64,000 nt of DNA from Bdellovibrionales bacterium CG12_big_fil_rev_8_21_14_0_65_38_15 (GTDB lineage Bacteria > Bdellovibrionota > Bacteriovoracia > Bacteriovoracales > Bacteriovoracaceae). Below, one piece after another: positions 32,685 to 41,901 of the stretch (positions within the stretch are counted from its first letter, which is position 1; each line of letters starts with the position of its first letter). The notes below the pieces were generated by a model. The model did no database searches, was not told the DNA's origin, and was given only the letters and a program-made list of their open reading frames with translations. The translations under genes were made by a program, and so were the position numbers. Location of the stretch: positions 1 to 64,000 of the forward strand of contig PCUW01000002.1 of assembly GCA_002787775.1 (NCBI GenBank), written 5' to 3'.

Positions 32685-33379
32685 AAAAGTCTCTTTTTTA
32701 AACTTGTACTAAATTGAATTGTTCTTTTAATAAATTTAATTCTTGCTTTAAATCCAGTGTTCCAGTTGGATTGTCCAAAAAGCCTTGGTCCAAATAGTAC
32801 TGGAAATCGAATAATAGTTAATTTTTCTTTCTTTGCTTTATAGTAAGCATATAAGTCGAGCGCGAAATCTTCTGGAGGATTGATCCAGTTATTGAAAAAT
32901 GATCGATGAAAGACAGTTGGTTGAGCGTTTATGTCAAATAAATTTGTTTTTAAATAAAGTGTTTCAAAAAGACTCATTCCCCAAGTAAAAAAAGCATCAA
33001 TGAATGGTCGTCCATAGCGCCTTCCTTTGATAAAGGTATTAGCAGAAAAGTCAGCAGTCTCAAGCTGCTGATAAGCCTTTACAACATCATTCAAATCCGT
33101 TTGAAGGTCAGCATGAGTCCATCCAATGAATTCGCTTGCGGCTGCCTTTAAACCACTTAGAATGCCATGACCATAACCGATATTATTTTCAATATGTAAA
33201 ATCGAAATATTTGTGTAAAGAGGCTTTGCCTTTTCTAGTAAAAATTTTGATTGATCGTTAGATCCATTATTAACAAATATAAAGTGAATTGATTCATTAT
33301 TTATATCTGAAATTTTATCCAGCAATAATGGTATATTTTTTTCTTCGTTATAACAGGGAATGACAATTGTTAACTTCAA
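32681..33379 (-). CDS. Family 2 glycosyltransferase
   Basis: The protein starts LTIVIPCYNEEKNIPLLLD, continues FVNNGSNDQS and GWTHADLQTDL, with DLQ in the DXD place, and so resembles dolichyl-phosphate-type GT2 enzymes. I chose the TTG at 33379, which follows AGGAG and one base after the previous stop and starts the fold correctly (232 residues); an ATG at 33418 inside the previous gene is the alternative. It likely extends or primes the glycan made by this cluster. Confidence 0.75.
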   Translation of the reverse strand: MKLTIVIPCYNEEKNIPLLLDKISDINNESIHFIFVNNGSNDQSKFLLEKAKPLYTNISILHIENNIGYGHGILSGLKAAASEFIGWTHADLQTDLNDVVKAYQQLETADFSANTFIKGRRYGRPFIDAFFTWGMSLFETLYLKTNLFDINAQPTVFHRSFFNNWINPPEDFALDLYAYYKAKKEKLTIIRFPVLFGPRLFGQSNWNTGFKARIKFIKRTIQFSTSLKKRLL

Positions 33380-33380
33380 A

Positions 33381-35015
33381 TTATTGATTCTCCTGCTTAA
33401 AGAATAAACACTCATCAATTAAGGATTGTTTTTGATCTTGATCAACCATCTTATCGTTGTCGATAGTGTAGGGGTGCCACGAACACTTATGGAAGAATGA
33501 CTGCCAATAATTAAATGTTTTTAAATCATTTGGAGTTCCAAAACATAAAAATTGATCGACAATAATGCTCTTGGCCACTAATCCCAACTGAAGGGCTGCT
33601 TCAATCATTGAATCAATATAAAATTCGTTATTAATTAACATTTTATTTGTTTCTAAATATTTAAGACATTTTTGATAGATATCTTTGTCTTTAAAGTAAA
33701 AGGTACCAACAATACCCTCATCATTTTGTGGTGTGGGTGATAGTGGCTTTTTGATCGATGTATTAATAATCTTTGAATTTATCGATTGTACCCAGCCATA
33801 CATTTGAGGATTTTTATTTGCACCTGGGTAGTTCTTAAATGTAAAAACGACCAGGTCTGGGTCATCTTTACAAACTTCTTTGAGCTTACGACTTTCAAAA
33901 ATGATAGCACTATCACATGTTGTTATTAGAATTGGATTCTTATTTTTGATTTCCTCCACTGCTAGGTTAGCAGAGCAGGCTTGGCCTTGTGTTAATTGAT
34001 CAACTTTTATAATTTTTGAATTACTATTTTTAGAAACGCATGTTTGAAAGTCATCATTTTTTGCCAAAGATTTTTGACAGACAAAATAATATTGCTCGGC
34101 ACTTCCTAGTGTTTTTAGTACTTGCTTGATCATAGCACTGCCAGAAACTGGGATCATGGGTTTGGGATTAAGATATCCTTCATCTGAAAAACGTTTTCCT
34201 GCACCTGCCATCGGAACAACTATATTAAATTTGTGATGATTTATTGTTAAACCTAGAGAACTTAATGAAGTAAAAAGATTAGACCAATAACGATATTCCT
34301 CTAAATCCAGTGGTGTTCCCCATTGAAGCATATGCTGAATTTCGAATACAGATACTTTAAGTCCGTCTTTGACTAATTCGTTATAAACTAAAGATACGTA
34401 ATACTCACCGTTAACATTAAGATCATTATCTAAAGCTTGTTGAAAATATTTCTTTAAAATTGCACCACTTTTAAAATAATACGTACCATTTGAGGCATAT
34501 TCAGCCATTCTATCGTTCGTAAAAGGTTCTTTTTCTTTAATTTGTTCAAGCCATTGATTCTGCTGCTTTATGAAGGCGTAGTTAGTCGAGCCGAGCATAT
34601 GGGGGTGAAACCCCTTGTAAGCAGGTATAGCGCCATCTGCGCAACGATTTCTTGTATGCTTTAAAAAATCGCTATAATCCCAATAGGTAGAGAAGTCGCA
34701 GTAATTAACAATAACTTCTTCATCATCATTTATTGAATCAAAAGCTTTTGAAACGGCATAGACTGGGCCATATTTATGGCGCTCTAATTCAATGATTTTT
34801 CCCTTTGGAGCAATTTTGTTAAGAATTGCACGCATATTAGTCTTTTCTAGATGATCTTTATTGCAAATAAAAATAAAGTTAGACTCATTTGGAAAAAGAT
34901 TAACGACATGTTCAATGATTGGCTTGTTATCAATACATATTAGTGGTTTAGGATCCTGATAGCCTGCATCGATAAAGCGTTGTCCTAGACCGGACATTGG
35001 AATAATAATTTGCAT
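33381..35015 (-). CDS. Tandem nucleotidyltransferase (two sugar-nucleotide pyrophosphorylase-like domains)
   Basis: The protein of about 544 residues contains two copies of the same domain: IIIPMSGLGQRFIDAGYQ near residue 2 and IVVPMAGAGKRFSDEGYL near residue 264. Both keep the G-x-G-x-R-F nucleotide-binding loop and the PKP that follows (DPKPLI, NPKPMI). Each should form a sugar-1-phosphate NTP transferase fold. The start at 35015 overlaps the aldolase stop (TAATG). Internal duplication suggests either two steps or a regulatory second domain. Substrate unknown. Confidence 0.75.
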   Translation of the reverse strand: MQIIIPMSGLGQRFIDAGYQDPKPLICIDNKPIIEHVVNLFPNESNFIFICNKDHLEKTNMRAILNKIAPKGKIIELERHKYGPVYAVSKAFDSINDDEEVIVNYCDFSTYWDYSDFLKHTRNRCADGAIPAYKGFHPHMLGSTNYAFIKQQNQWLEQIKEKEPFTNDRMAEYASNGTYYFKSGAILKKYFQQALDNDLNVNGEYYVSLVYNELVKDGLKVSVFEIQHMLQWGTPLDLEEYRYWSNLFTSLSSLGLTINHHKFNIVVPMAGAGKRFSDEGYLNPKPMIPVSGSAMIKQVLKTLGSAEQYYFVCQKSLAKNDDFQTCVSKNSNSKIIKVDQLTQGQACSANLAVEEIKNKNPILITTCDSAIIFESRKLKEVCKDDPDLVVFTFKNYPGANKNPQMYGWVQSINSKIINTSIKKPLSPTPQNDEGIVGTFYFKDKDIYQKCLKYLETNKMLINNEFYIDSMIEAALQLGLVAKSIIVDQFLCFGTPNDLKTFNYWQSFFHKCSWHPYTIDNDKMVDQDQKQSLIDECLFFKQENQ

Positions 35016-36022
35016 TACTTTCCTTTTGCCCTGTATTTTTCTGCCTCCCAATCAATGAGAAAACTTATTTCAGTCTCATCTAAAGAGGAATCACAGTTTT
35101 TATAAGCTCTAGCTAAAATATTAGCTCGAAATTGCTCTTCAATGAGTCGACATTTTTTTATACTAGCTGCAATAATAAAAGTATCGTTTTTGAATCGAAA
35201 AACTTTTGGAAGTCTACCGTTTAAATCAAGATATTCTTTGAGTTCTTTTTTATAATCTTTTTCAATATGAAGAAGATTTTTGCCCAAATAGACAACATCA
35301 TCAGGACATATAGGTTTGAAGTGTCTAAGATCATTATCCTTAATTGTTTGATCGTTTGATCTTAATAAGCTCGTACTAATTGAAAGTTGATTATTAATAA
35401 AAAACTGGATGTTGAATGTGTCGTCATTTTCATCTACTCCACAAAGTTTTATACATTTTTCAACTGTTTCTTTTAGCAAAGTAAGAGCTTCCTCTTTTGA
35501 ATCATGGGCGATGATGAGTCCATGATTTTGCATGAAATAGATATGCTTATCTAAATCAATTGATTTTGAAAAATAACGAGCTAATTTTAATCCTGGTGAG
35601 AAATAGGGGACCCAGGTTGCATCTGCTAAGTTTTTTTTAATTTCGCTCTGTCCTGTACTTGATGAACATAAAGCTAGTGCTGCGATTGGGTGACAATGAA
35701 TGACGTATTTCTTTTTCAAAAGAAGATGCAGAGGTGTTTCCATTGATGGTCTAAGGTATTCTGGTGGTGCCAATGCTTCAAGCTCCTGGCCATATGTCGA
35801 CTCATCAATTTGGTTGAGTTTTGAGCAAAAGGTTTTTCCCATTTCTGTCGACACAACTGATATACCGTAGTTTTCTTCAACTTCAGAAAGAGTTAAGCCT
35901 GAAGCCTTGATAAAGATCTTATCTTCATGCTTAATCGATATATTACCACCACCAGCTTGGCTCATTTCAAACTGACTTCCAACAAGTTTACAAAGGTAAA
36001 CTATATCACTTAATAATTGCAT
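35015..36022 (-). CDS. Class II aldolase/adducin-family protein
   Basis: The 335-residue protein has the class II aldolase layout: SQAGGGNISIKHEDKIFIKA near residue 20, STEMG, then HCHPIAALALCSS with metal-binding His residues and the downstream MQNHGLIIAHDS. Zinc aldolases of this fold make or cut sugar phosphates such as fuculose-1-phosphate. It carries a C-terminal extension of about 110 residues that is not typical. Its ATG lies within the HAD gene end behind AAGGAG. It may shape the sugar that the nucleotidyltransferase activates. Confidence 0.75.
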   Translation of the reverse strand: MQLLSDIVYLCKLVGSQFEMSQAGGGNISIKHEDKIFIKASGLTLSEVEENYGISVVSTEMGKTFCSKLNQIDESTYGQELEALAPPEYLRPSMETPLHLLLKKKYVIHCHPIAALALCSSSTGQSEIKKNLADATWVPYFSPGLKLARYFSKSIDLDKHIYFMQNHGLIIAHDSKEEALTLLKETVEKCIKLCGVDENDDTFNIQFFINNQLSISTSLLRSNDQTIKDNDLRHFKPICPDDVVYLGKNLLHIEKDYKKELKEYLDLNGRLPKVFRFKNDTFIIAASIKKCRLIEEQFRANILARAYKNCDSSLDETEISFLIDWEAEKYRAKGK

Positions 36023-36701
36023 CTAGCTCCTTAAAACTTGAGATTTTAGTATATTGAGGAAGCTCTCTTCCACCAAGCCATTTTTTATCTGGATCATACC
36101 AAAATGCTTGTATTCCCAGTTCGATAGCTCCAATTATATCTTTGTCGAAACTATCGCCAATCATAACTACTTCGTTTGCTTTACACTGAATTTTTTTTAA
36201 CGCGGATTTGAAAATTACTTGATTAGGCTTTTCAATGCCGACTTCCTCGCTGGTAACAATAAAGTCTATATATTGATCAATATCTAGTTTTAGGATTTTT
36301 TCAAATTGTATTTGAGCTACCAAGTCTGTGACAATCACGATTGGTATCTGTTTTGATTTTAATTCTTTTAGAAATAACAATGCATTATCAAAGAGCGCCA
36401 TTTTTGCTAGAAAATTATTCCAATAGGAGTGATAGAGATCTAAACATAGCTTAGAGTTCCAAATATTTAGTTTTTCTAAAATAGATTGAAAGTAAATAAG
36501 TCTATGATGGCTTGCAGCTGTCTTTTCTAGTTTTATTTTTAAGTCTGATTGAATGAGCTTGTATTCCTCGAAAAATAGTTCACTATCAACTTCTGGATGG
36601 GCTTTATGTAATTGCTTCAAGCTTGATCGTAATCCTGCTTGATGGCACTCCTCATAGGAGTAGAGTGTATTATCAAGATCAATTAAAACCCCTTTAATCA
36701 T
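36006..36701 (-). CDS. HAD-superfamily phosphatase
   Basis: The protein starts GVLIDLDNTLYSYEE (motif I DxDxT) and has IVIVTDLVAQIQ (motif II) and VGIEKPNQVIF with MIGDSFDKDI (motifs III and IV). The cap domain is helical, as in sugar-phosphate phosphatases. I chose the ATG at 36701, which overlaps the end of the GT-C/kinase gene, because it directly starts the fold. In this operon it likely removes phosphate from a sugar phosphate intermediate. Confidence 0.8.
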   Translation of the reverse strand: MIKGVLIDLDNTLYSYEECHQAGLRSSLKQLHKAHPEVDSELFFEEYKLIQSDLKIKLEKTAASHHRLIYFQSILEKLNIWNSKLCLDLYHSYWNNFLAKMALFDNALLFLKELKSKQIPIVIVTDLVAQIQFEKILKLDIDQYIDFIVTSEEVGIEKPNQVIFKSALKKIQCKANEVVMIGDSFDKDIIGAIELGIQAFWYDPDKKWLGGRELPQYTKISSFKELDAIIK

Positions 36702-38574
36702 TTGGATACTCATGGGTGATGTATTTTTCATTAATACAATGAAAAAGAATAACTTGATTTAGACCATAGATACCTTTTTGCCATGTCGGATCAGATATGG
36801 CGCAAAGATCTATGATGTCTTGGAATCTAATTTGGAAATCTTTAAAATTAATATCTTCAAACGATTCAACCGAAAGAACCTGCTTGGTTAGATCTTGGGA
36901 ATATGAGTGATCTGTAATTTTAATACCCATTTTCTTAAATTCAGCAATTAATTCATCCAGATAGATGTCAGCATCTATCTCATAGACAATCGTGAGTTTT
37001 TTTGCATTTCCTTCAACTGTTCCATACTTAATAATGAGATCTGCAAATTCTTTTTGTGGAAGAATATATTTTAAAGAATCTTCATTTCTAGAAACTAATT
37101 CTTCCTTGACTTGAGCTTCACTTTTACCTCGAGAGTATGTATCACGCTCCATTTTCCAATGAAGTCGAAGCTCTTCTTCAGTTTCTATAAAGATTTTTAA
37201 GTCGAAATGTTTTCGAGAACCTTTTAGAAAGTAAGGATGTAGACCTGCAATGACAACAAAGTCATTTGGTTCAATCTCTTTGTCGTATTCAAATGTTCCT
37301 GTCTGATGATTATAATCTCTTCGCTTAGTGCTTAAACCCTGTTTAAGCCTAATGATATGACTCATTTGATGATGAAGATCATTCGCTGAAGGATTAAGAT
37401 GGGTTAGTTCATCCCATTTTTTGTCGCCTCGTGCCCATTTATGTTCAGCATCGCCCTCGAGTTGCGTCACCATATTATTACCTAATAAACGGCTTAAAGA
37501 TTCTAGCAGTGTTGATTTACCTGCGCCACTGTCACCGGCTATTCCAATGACGAAAGCGTTAAATTTTCTTTTGTAGAGGATCGAATTACTAATGGCAAAA
37601 TGAAAGACAAAGTAAATACCGTATAGAGAAGAGCTAATAAGCATAGTTAAACTTAAGTTTTTAAAAATTTTATTCTTAATCAAGATATCAATTTGTTCAG
37701 ATAAAAAGATGAAGTTAGATGTTGGGTGAAGAGGATGAGAGTAAAAGAATAAGAAAAAGACTAAATAGAAGAATGACATAAAGAAATATGTTATCAGTTT
37801 CTCTTTAGTGTGATGATTATTTTTAATAAAGCTATAAGCTAAAAAGGGGATGGACCATATAAACCAACCGGGGTTTGGATAAATAGTGATAACGAATGTC
37901 ATGAAGACAATAGTTAATATACCAACGAAAATTTCTGTGTTGTATCGTCTAATATTTAGAGCACCACATAGAAGTCCTAGATACACTAACGGGAATAAGT
38001 AAATTTTAAGATCTAATAATTGAATATAAGATTCAAACAATAATGATATTTCGTTCGCTCTAAAAAGTGATTGTAATTGATTGTTTAAATAAAACGGAAT
38101 AGCTGTCGTTAAAATGGGAATGGTAAAACTTAGGTCTTTGTAATTTAAAACCTTTTTTCTGAATGAATAAATAAGGAAAAATGGTAAGGCGACAATGGTA
38201 TGTATTTTTGTAGCAACTGCTAAACCTAAAATGAAATAGCTCAAGTTCGATTTGTTTTTTATTAAAAAATAAGTTGAGAGAAAAACTAGAAAGGTTGGAA
38301 TTATATCGAGTTGTGTGTGGATATAGGTCGAATAAAAGATGATCGGCGATAAAACATAGTAGTAGATGATTTCTTTTGTTTTATTTGGATGTATTTTTTT
38401 AAGAATGAAGTAGATACCTAGATCGGCTAGAAAGAGTGGCAAATGGAAAAGAAGATTTTTAATATAAATGGTTTTGATTAATTCACTTAAGAAAATGGGG
38501 AGATAAATAATAATGGCCATTAGTGGCGGGTATGGAAAAACGAGATCTTCCAAATTCCATGCGCTTAGGCCCAT
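36694..38574 (-). CDS. Fusion of GT-C-like membrane protein with uridine-kinase-like P-loop domain
   Basis: The 626-residue frame has about nine hydrophobic segments in residues 15-330 and then a soluble P-loop kinase: GIAGDSGAGKST (Walker A, 347-355), EGDAEHKWAR, FVVIAGLHPYF and RNEDSLKYILPQ, matching phosphoribulokinase/uridine kinase folds. The membrane half resembles GT-C mannosyltransferases (LDIIPTF, then ATKIHTIVALP), but the usual first membrane helix is missing from the ATG start. It is present upstream: the frame stays open to 38778 and an ATT with a ribosome binding site lies at 38706. With that start the protein has 670 residues. Confidence 0.7.
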   Translation of the reverse strand: MGLSAWNLEDLVFPYPPLMAIIIYLPIFLSELIKTIYIKNLLFHLPLFLADLGIYFILKKIHPNKTKEIIYYYVLSPIIFYSTYIHTQLDIIPTFLVFLSTYFLIKNKSNLSYFILGLAVATKIHTIVALPFFLIYSFRKKVLNYKDLSFTIPILTTAIPFYLNNQLQSLFRANEISLLFESYIQLLDLKIYLFPLVYLGLLCGALNIRRYNTEIFVGILTIVFMTFVITIYPNPGWFIWSIPFLAYSFIKNNHHTKEKLITYFFMSFFYLVFFLFFYSHPLHPTSNFIFLSEQIDILIKNKIFKNLSLTMLISSSLYGIYFVFHFAISNSILYKRKFNAFVIGIAGDSGAGKSTLLESLSRLLGNNMVTQLEGDAEHKWARGDKKWDELTHLNPSANDLHHQMSHIIRLKQGLSTKRRDYNHQTGTFEYDKEIEPNDFVVIAGLHPYFLKGSRKHFDLKIFIETEEELRLHWKMERDTYSRGKSEAQVKEELVSRNEDSLKYILPQKEFADLIIKYGTVEGNAKKLTIVYEIDADIYLDELIAEFKKMGIKITDHSYSQDLTKQVLSVESFEDINFKDFQIRFQDIIDLCAISDPTWQKGIYGLNQVILFHCINEKYITHEYPND

Positions 38575-38703
38575 TTGTTTAAAATATTGAATGAAAGGAA
38601 TAAAGATATCTTCGATTATTTCTGATGAGAAGAATCCAGAAATGATAAACTTAATAAAGAATATGGCTAAAACAATTTTGAATTGCTCTGATTTACCCTT
38701 AAA

Positions 38704-38717
38704 AATATACTTATCCT
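38704..38717 (-). promoter_or_regulatory. Candidate AUU start codon with ribosome binding site for the GT-C/kinase fusion
   Basis: On the minus strand AGGA (38717-38714) is followed seven bases later by ATT (38706-38704), in frame with the GT-C/kinase gene. From here the protein gains a helix (FKIVLAIFFIKFIISGFF) and a loop that fit GT-C enzymes. No ATG, GTG or TTG exists in this frame between the upstream stop at 38779-38781 and 38574. Confidence 0.45.
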
Positions 38718-38794
38718 GACAACTGTTAAATAAGTTTATTTTAAAGTATAAGTATTGATTTATACATACATTTCGACATTATTAAGGTTTTAAA

Positions 38795-39892
38795 TTATTT
38801 GATCAAATTGGTTAGCTTTTTCTGACATGGTTTTTCAATATATCGATAGCATAAATGAGAAAGTAGTAGTGCTCCACACAGATAGAATATCCCTTTAAAA
38901 AGTGAGTTCTCTAGATATAGCGAGAAATATGTCGCGATCGGCTGATGAAGTATATAGAGGGCATAACTGATCGTTCCAAGGTAGACGAGAGCTTTTGATT
39001 CAAAATATTTTTTACCAAATACTTTATCATTTTGAGAGGTGATAATAATCAAGCTAAAAATTGGTACGTATAAAGCGCTACTAAAGATTTCTCTTGGTAT
39101 ATATGGTCTGGCTACAGTTGTTAGAATAAACGAAATCACAATTGAGCCCCAGAAAATAATATTCCCATTTTTTACAATCGTCTTGATGAATTTGTCTTCT
39201 TGAAGATGGAGTCCGTAAAGTAAGATTCCAATGAAAAATTCGTTGATTTTTAATAAAGGAAAGCTTCGCCAAAAGGTATGGAAAATTGATGTATTTGTAT
39301 CAATAATTGTGAAGTAAGTGGCGAAGATGTATGTGGCAATTGGGAAAAAGTAAAGAATGATAATTAAGGTTTTTTTTCTTAAGCTTTTCATCATTGGTTT
39401 TACTGAAAAAATAAAAACAATATAAAAAAATAACTCGCAAGATAAAGACCAAGCAGGAGGATTCCAGGAGGCAGTAACTCTTGGAATCCAAGATTGAAGC
39501 ATTAGTATGTGAGCTAATCCACTAATGACACTTTTAATTGTAGCTTCATTTGAAGGATACTGTGAGAAAAAGTAATCTAATCCCCTGGGGAGATCAATAA
39601 CAAAAGCAAATAAATAGAGAGGATAGAGCTTGGCCAAGCGTGAAAAAAAATATTTCCTTTTTTGCTTGGAGTCGTTAAGTCTTTCTTTGTAGGCATGAGT
39701 TAGAATATAGCCAGATAAGATAAAGAAAAATGAAACAGCAGCTTCACCTTTGTAAATGAAATTAGTGATCCATGGAGAAATATTTTTTAAGTCAAAAAAT
39801 GCAAAGTTATGAAATAGAACAACATGAATGGCAGCTAAAAAACGAATTCCTGTTAAAATATCGATCTTTTGAATTAACTTTTTACTTTGCAT
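38795..39892 (-). CDS. Acyltransferase-3 family membrane protein
   Basis: The 365-residue protein is full length: it begins DILTGIRFLAAIHVVLFHNF (the catalytic His in VVLFHN), has EAAVSFFFILSGYILTHAYK and PPAWSLSCELFFYIVF, and ends GTISYALYILHQPIA. There are about ten membrane segments. Such enzymes move acetyl or other acyl groups onto surface sugars. It lies 88 bases upstream of the GT-C/kinase gene, in the same direction, and likely acetylates the product of this cluster. Confidence 0.8.
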   Translation of the reverse strand: MQSKKLIQKIDILTGIRFLAAIHVVLFHNFAFFDLKNISPWITNFIYKGEAAVSFFFILSGYILTHAYKERLNDSKQKRKYFFSRLAKLYPLYLFAFVIDLPRGLDYFFSQYPSNEATIKSVISGLAHILMLQSWIPRVTASWNPPAWSLSCELFFYIVFIFSVKPMMKSLRKKTLIIILYFFPIATYIFATYFTIIDTNTSIFHTFWRSFPLLKINEFFIGILLYGLHLQEDKFIKTIVKNGNIIFWGSIVISFILTTVARPYIPREIFSSALYVPIFSLIIITSQNDKVFGKKYFESKALVYLGTISYALYILHQPIATYFSLYLENSLFKGIFYLCGALLLSHLCYRYIEKPCQKKLTNLIK

Positions 39893-39951
39893 TTATCTAT
39901 GATAGCTGAATATTTCATATGCTGGTTACATTTATTACTGGTGAAAAAGAA

Positions 39952-40755
39952 TCAGTTAACTGGTTTTAGCTGATTGAACTTCGAGTAATCAACAACGTTC
40001 ATATTTGCTTTATTAACGTTGATAACATCTTCGAAGTAACGATCGAAGACGATATCTTCTTTTGAGTACATATTTTTTGCATAAATTGTTTGAGAATATG
40101 TTCCATCATGCCCAATCAGTAGTGCAGAAATTGAAATGAGAGAAGAATCGACTTGATTATTTTCGATAAGTTTTGAAAGAGGAGAGTGTTCATCAAGAGG
40201 ATGAAAAATCATCCATGAAAGTGAGAAAAATGGTGATCTATTTCTTAGTAGTTTTAACTCGTTCATTCTGGCGATTTTAATGCCTTCTTCTGTTACTTCC
40301 TGGATAAGTGCAGTGACAATCATTTCAACATCGACAAGGTCGTTGGCACGCTGATTTCCAACCCTAAAACTCAAAACTTTCTTGTTATTTATTTTTTGCA
40401 CTAAAATATTATTTGAGAATAAAATTCTAGATTTTGGTCTAGAAAACTTTGAAAAGACGATACCGGTAATGATAGCGGAACTAATTAAACCAAGTGCTGC
40501 TTCAAATGTAACTAGAATATTTGCCAGAAAACTTTGCGGTGATAATACACCGTAACCAATTGTGGAAAAGGTTTGAACGCTAAAGAAAAAGCAGTCCCAC
40601 CACGATGGATTTTCTAAGTTTAATGAATTTGGTGCGAAATAGAATAGGTTGGCAAAGAAGATATTGATAAAAAGAAATAGAAAGAAAATAAGGCCAAAGA
40701 ACCTTTTCCAACTCAAATGAATGAGAAAATAATAAAGATCTCTGGCAATATTCAT
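39952..40755 (-). CDS. KirBac-type inward-rectifier potassium channel
   Basis: The 267-residue protein has two membrane helices (about 20-38 and 75-97) around a pore with WWDCFFFSVQTFSTIGYGVL, whose TIGYG is the potassium selectivity filter. The C-terminal half is a beta-rich cytoplasmic domain of the Kir type (KVLSFRVGNQRANDLVDVEM, then FFSLSWMIFHPLDEHSPL). It starts three bases after CheX, so the two are co-transcribed with cheY. KirBac channels conduct potassium and respond to lipids or protons; a link to chemotaxis is unusual. Confidence 0.85.
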   Translation of the reverse strand: MNIARDLYYFLIHLSWKRFFGLIFFLFLFINIFFANLFYFAPNSLNLENPSWWDCFFFSVQTFSTIGYGVLSPQSFLANILVTFEAALGLISSAIITGIVFSKFSRPKSRILFSNNILVQKINNKKVLSFRVGNQRANDLVDVEMIVTALIQEVTEEGIKIARMNELKLLRNRSPFFSLSWMIFHPLDEHSPLSKLIENNQVDSSLISISALLIGHDGTYSQTIYAKNMYSKEDIVFDRYFEDVINVNKANMNVVDYSKFNQLKPVN

Positions 40756-40758
40756 AAT

Positions 40759-41226
40759 TTATTTTTGAATACAAATCTCAATGAAGAAATTCCCGACATT
40801 ACTCTCAAATGGCACCACGATAACAGTATCTTTTGGGCTATGGTTAAGAGTGTGGTTTTTACCACTAATAACACTTGGCAGCGCCATTTGTACACCATAA
40901 TTATTCTCATTGAGAACGGCTTTTGCCTGTCCAAAAATGATGTTGGTTAGCTCACCAGCTCCATCAATGATTTCTTTAGTTAGCTCAGTAATCTCTTCGC
41001 CGAGCATATTGCTCATAACCTTTAAAAAAGTTTCTTCTGGGAATGAAATAATGACTGAACCATTAAATTGGTCACTAATGACTCCTATTACGCCTGATAC
41101 GTCACCATTGATACCATTAGCTGGATCTTTTAAAAAAACTTTTCCATGCTTAGCTTCAACTTCGGCTTGAACTTTTAAAGTATTAATTGTGGCATCTATA
41201 AAAGGTTTTACAATTTCAGTTTCCAT
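40759..41226 (-). CDS. cheX: CheX, chemotaxis CheY-P phosphatase
   Basis: From ATG 41226 (behind CTAGGAAAGAT) the protein has 155 residues. It has the CheC/CheX motif EIIDGAGELTNIIFGQAK, with the Glu and Asn that position water for CheY-P hydrolysis, and the fold's GSVIISFPE strand. CheX acts as a dimer in the cytoplasm. It lies directly after cheY, in line with its substrate, and shortly before the potassium channel. Confidence 0.8.
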   Translation of the reverse strand: METEIVKPFIDATINTLKVQAEVEAKHGKVFLKDPANGINGDVSGVIGVISDQFNGSVIISFPEETFLKVMSNMLGEEITELTKEIIDGAGELTNIIFGQAKAVLNENNYGVQMALPSVISGKNHTLNHSPKDTVIVVPFESNVGNFFIEICIQK

Positions 41227-41233
41227 ATCTTTC

Positions 41234-41632
41234 CTAGGCTTTACTATATTTTTTAAAAACGATTTCAAGTTTTGTTTTTAATGTGGCGGCACTAAATGGC
41301 TTGATGACGTATTGGTCAACACCAGATTTGACTGCCTCAATAATTTGATCTTGTTCAGCTTCTGCTGTCACTAATAAAAAAGGTGTTTTTTTGAATTTTT
41401 CATCTGCACGTACTCGCTTAAGAAACTCAAGGCCGGTGCAATTTGGCATATTCCAATCGGAAATGATTAATTGTATTGGGGGGTTTGTTTCATTAAGAAT
41501 GGTCCATGCTAATTCGCCATCAGCAGCGTCTTTAATATTAGAAAATCCCAATTCTTTGCAGACCTTAATAACAACTTTTCTCATTGTCATCATATCGTCA
41601 ACAACTAGGACTCGTGTCGTATTTGGAAACAT
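41234..41632 (-). CDS. cheY: CheY, single-domain response regulator
   Basis: From ATG 41632 (behind AAGGAGTGAAA) the protein has 132 residues and is one receiver domain. VLVVDDMMTMRKVV carries the Mg-binding Asp pair, LIISDWNMP the phosphoacceptor Asp, LLVTAEAEQ the Thr and QYVIKPFSAATL the Lys. DWNMPNC and KPFSA match CheY-type switch proteins that bind the flagellar motor. It is divergent from cheA and paired with CheX. Confidence 0.85.
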   Translation of the reverse strand: MFPNTTRVLVVDDMMTMRKVVIKVCKELGFSNIKDAADGELAWTILNETNPPIQLIISDWNMPNCTGLEFLKRVRADEKFKKTPFLLVTAEAEQDQIIEAVKSGVDQYVIKPFSAATLKTKLEIVFKKYSKA

Positions 41633-41810
41633 TTTCACTCCTTCGAAAGTGTTTTGCCTTAAAGGCTATGGTCATTTTCTATGACAAAAAAAAATTTACA
41701 ACATAAAAAAAGAAATTAATTACTAAACTAAAAGGCTTGTGAATATATCGTTTTAACTTCACAACTAATTCAACGGCTTAACTTTATCAACTTCAAGTGT
41801 TTATAGTTAG

Positions 41811-41830
41811 AACATGACAAATCTCATGTT
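41811..41830. promoter_or_regulatory. AACATGA inverted repeat between cheY and cheA
   Basis: AACATGA (41811-41817) and TCATGTT (41824-41830) form a 7-bp perfect inverted repeat with a six-base centre, in the 325-base divergent region. It could be an operator or a weak terminator. The rest of this region holds AT-rich sequence and the sigma-28-like promoter. Confidence 0.35.
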
Positions 41831-41901
41831 TTAAGGCGGTTTGGCTTATTTTTCCTCTTGTAGATTCTCACAAATAACATAAATTTTGTCTAACAAATAT
41901 G

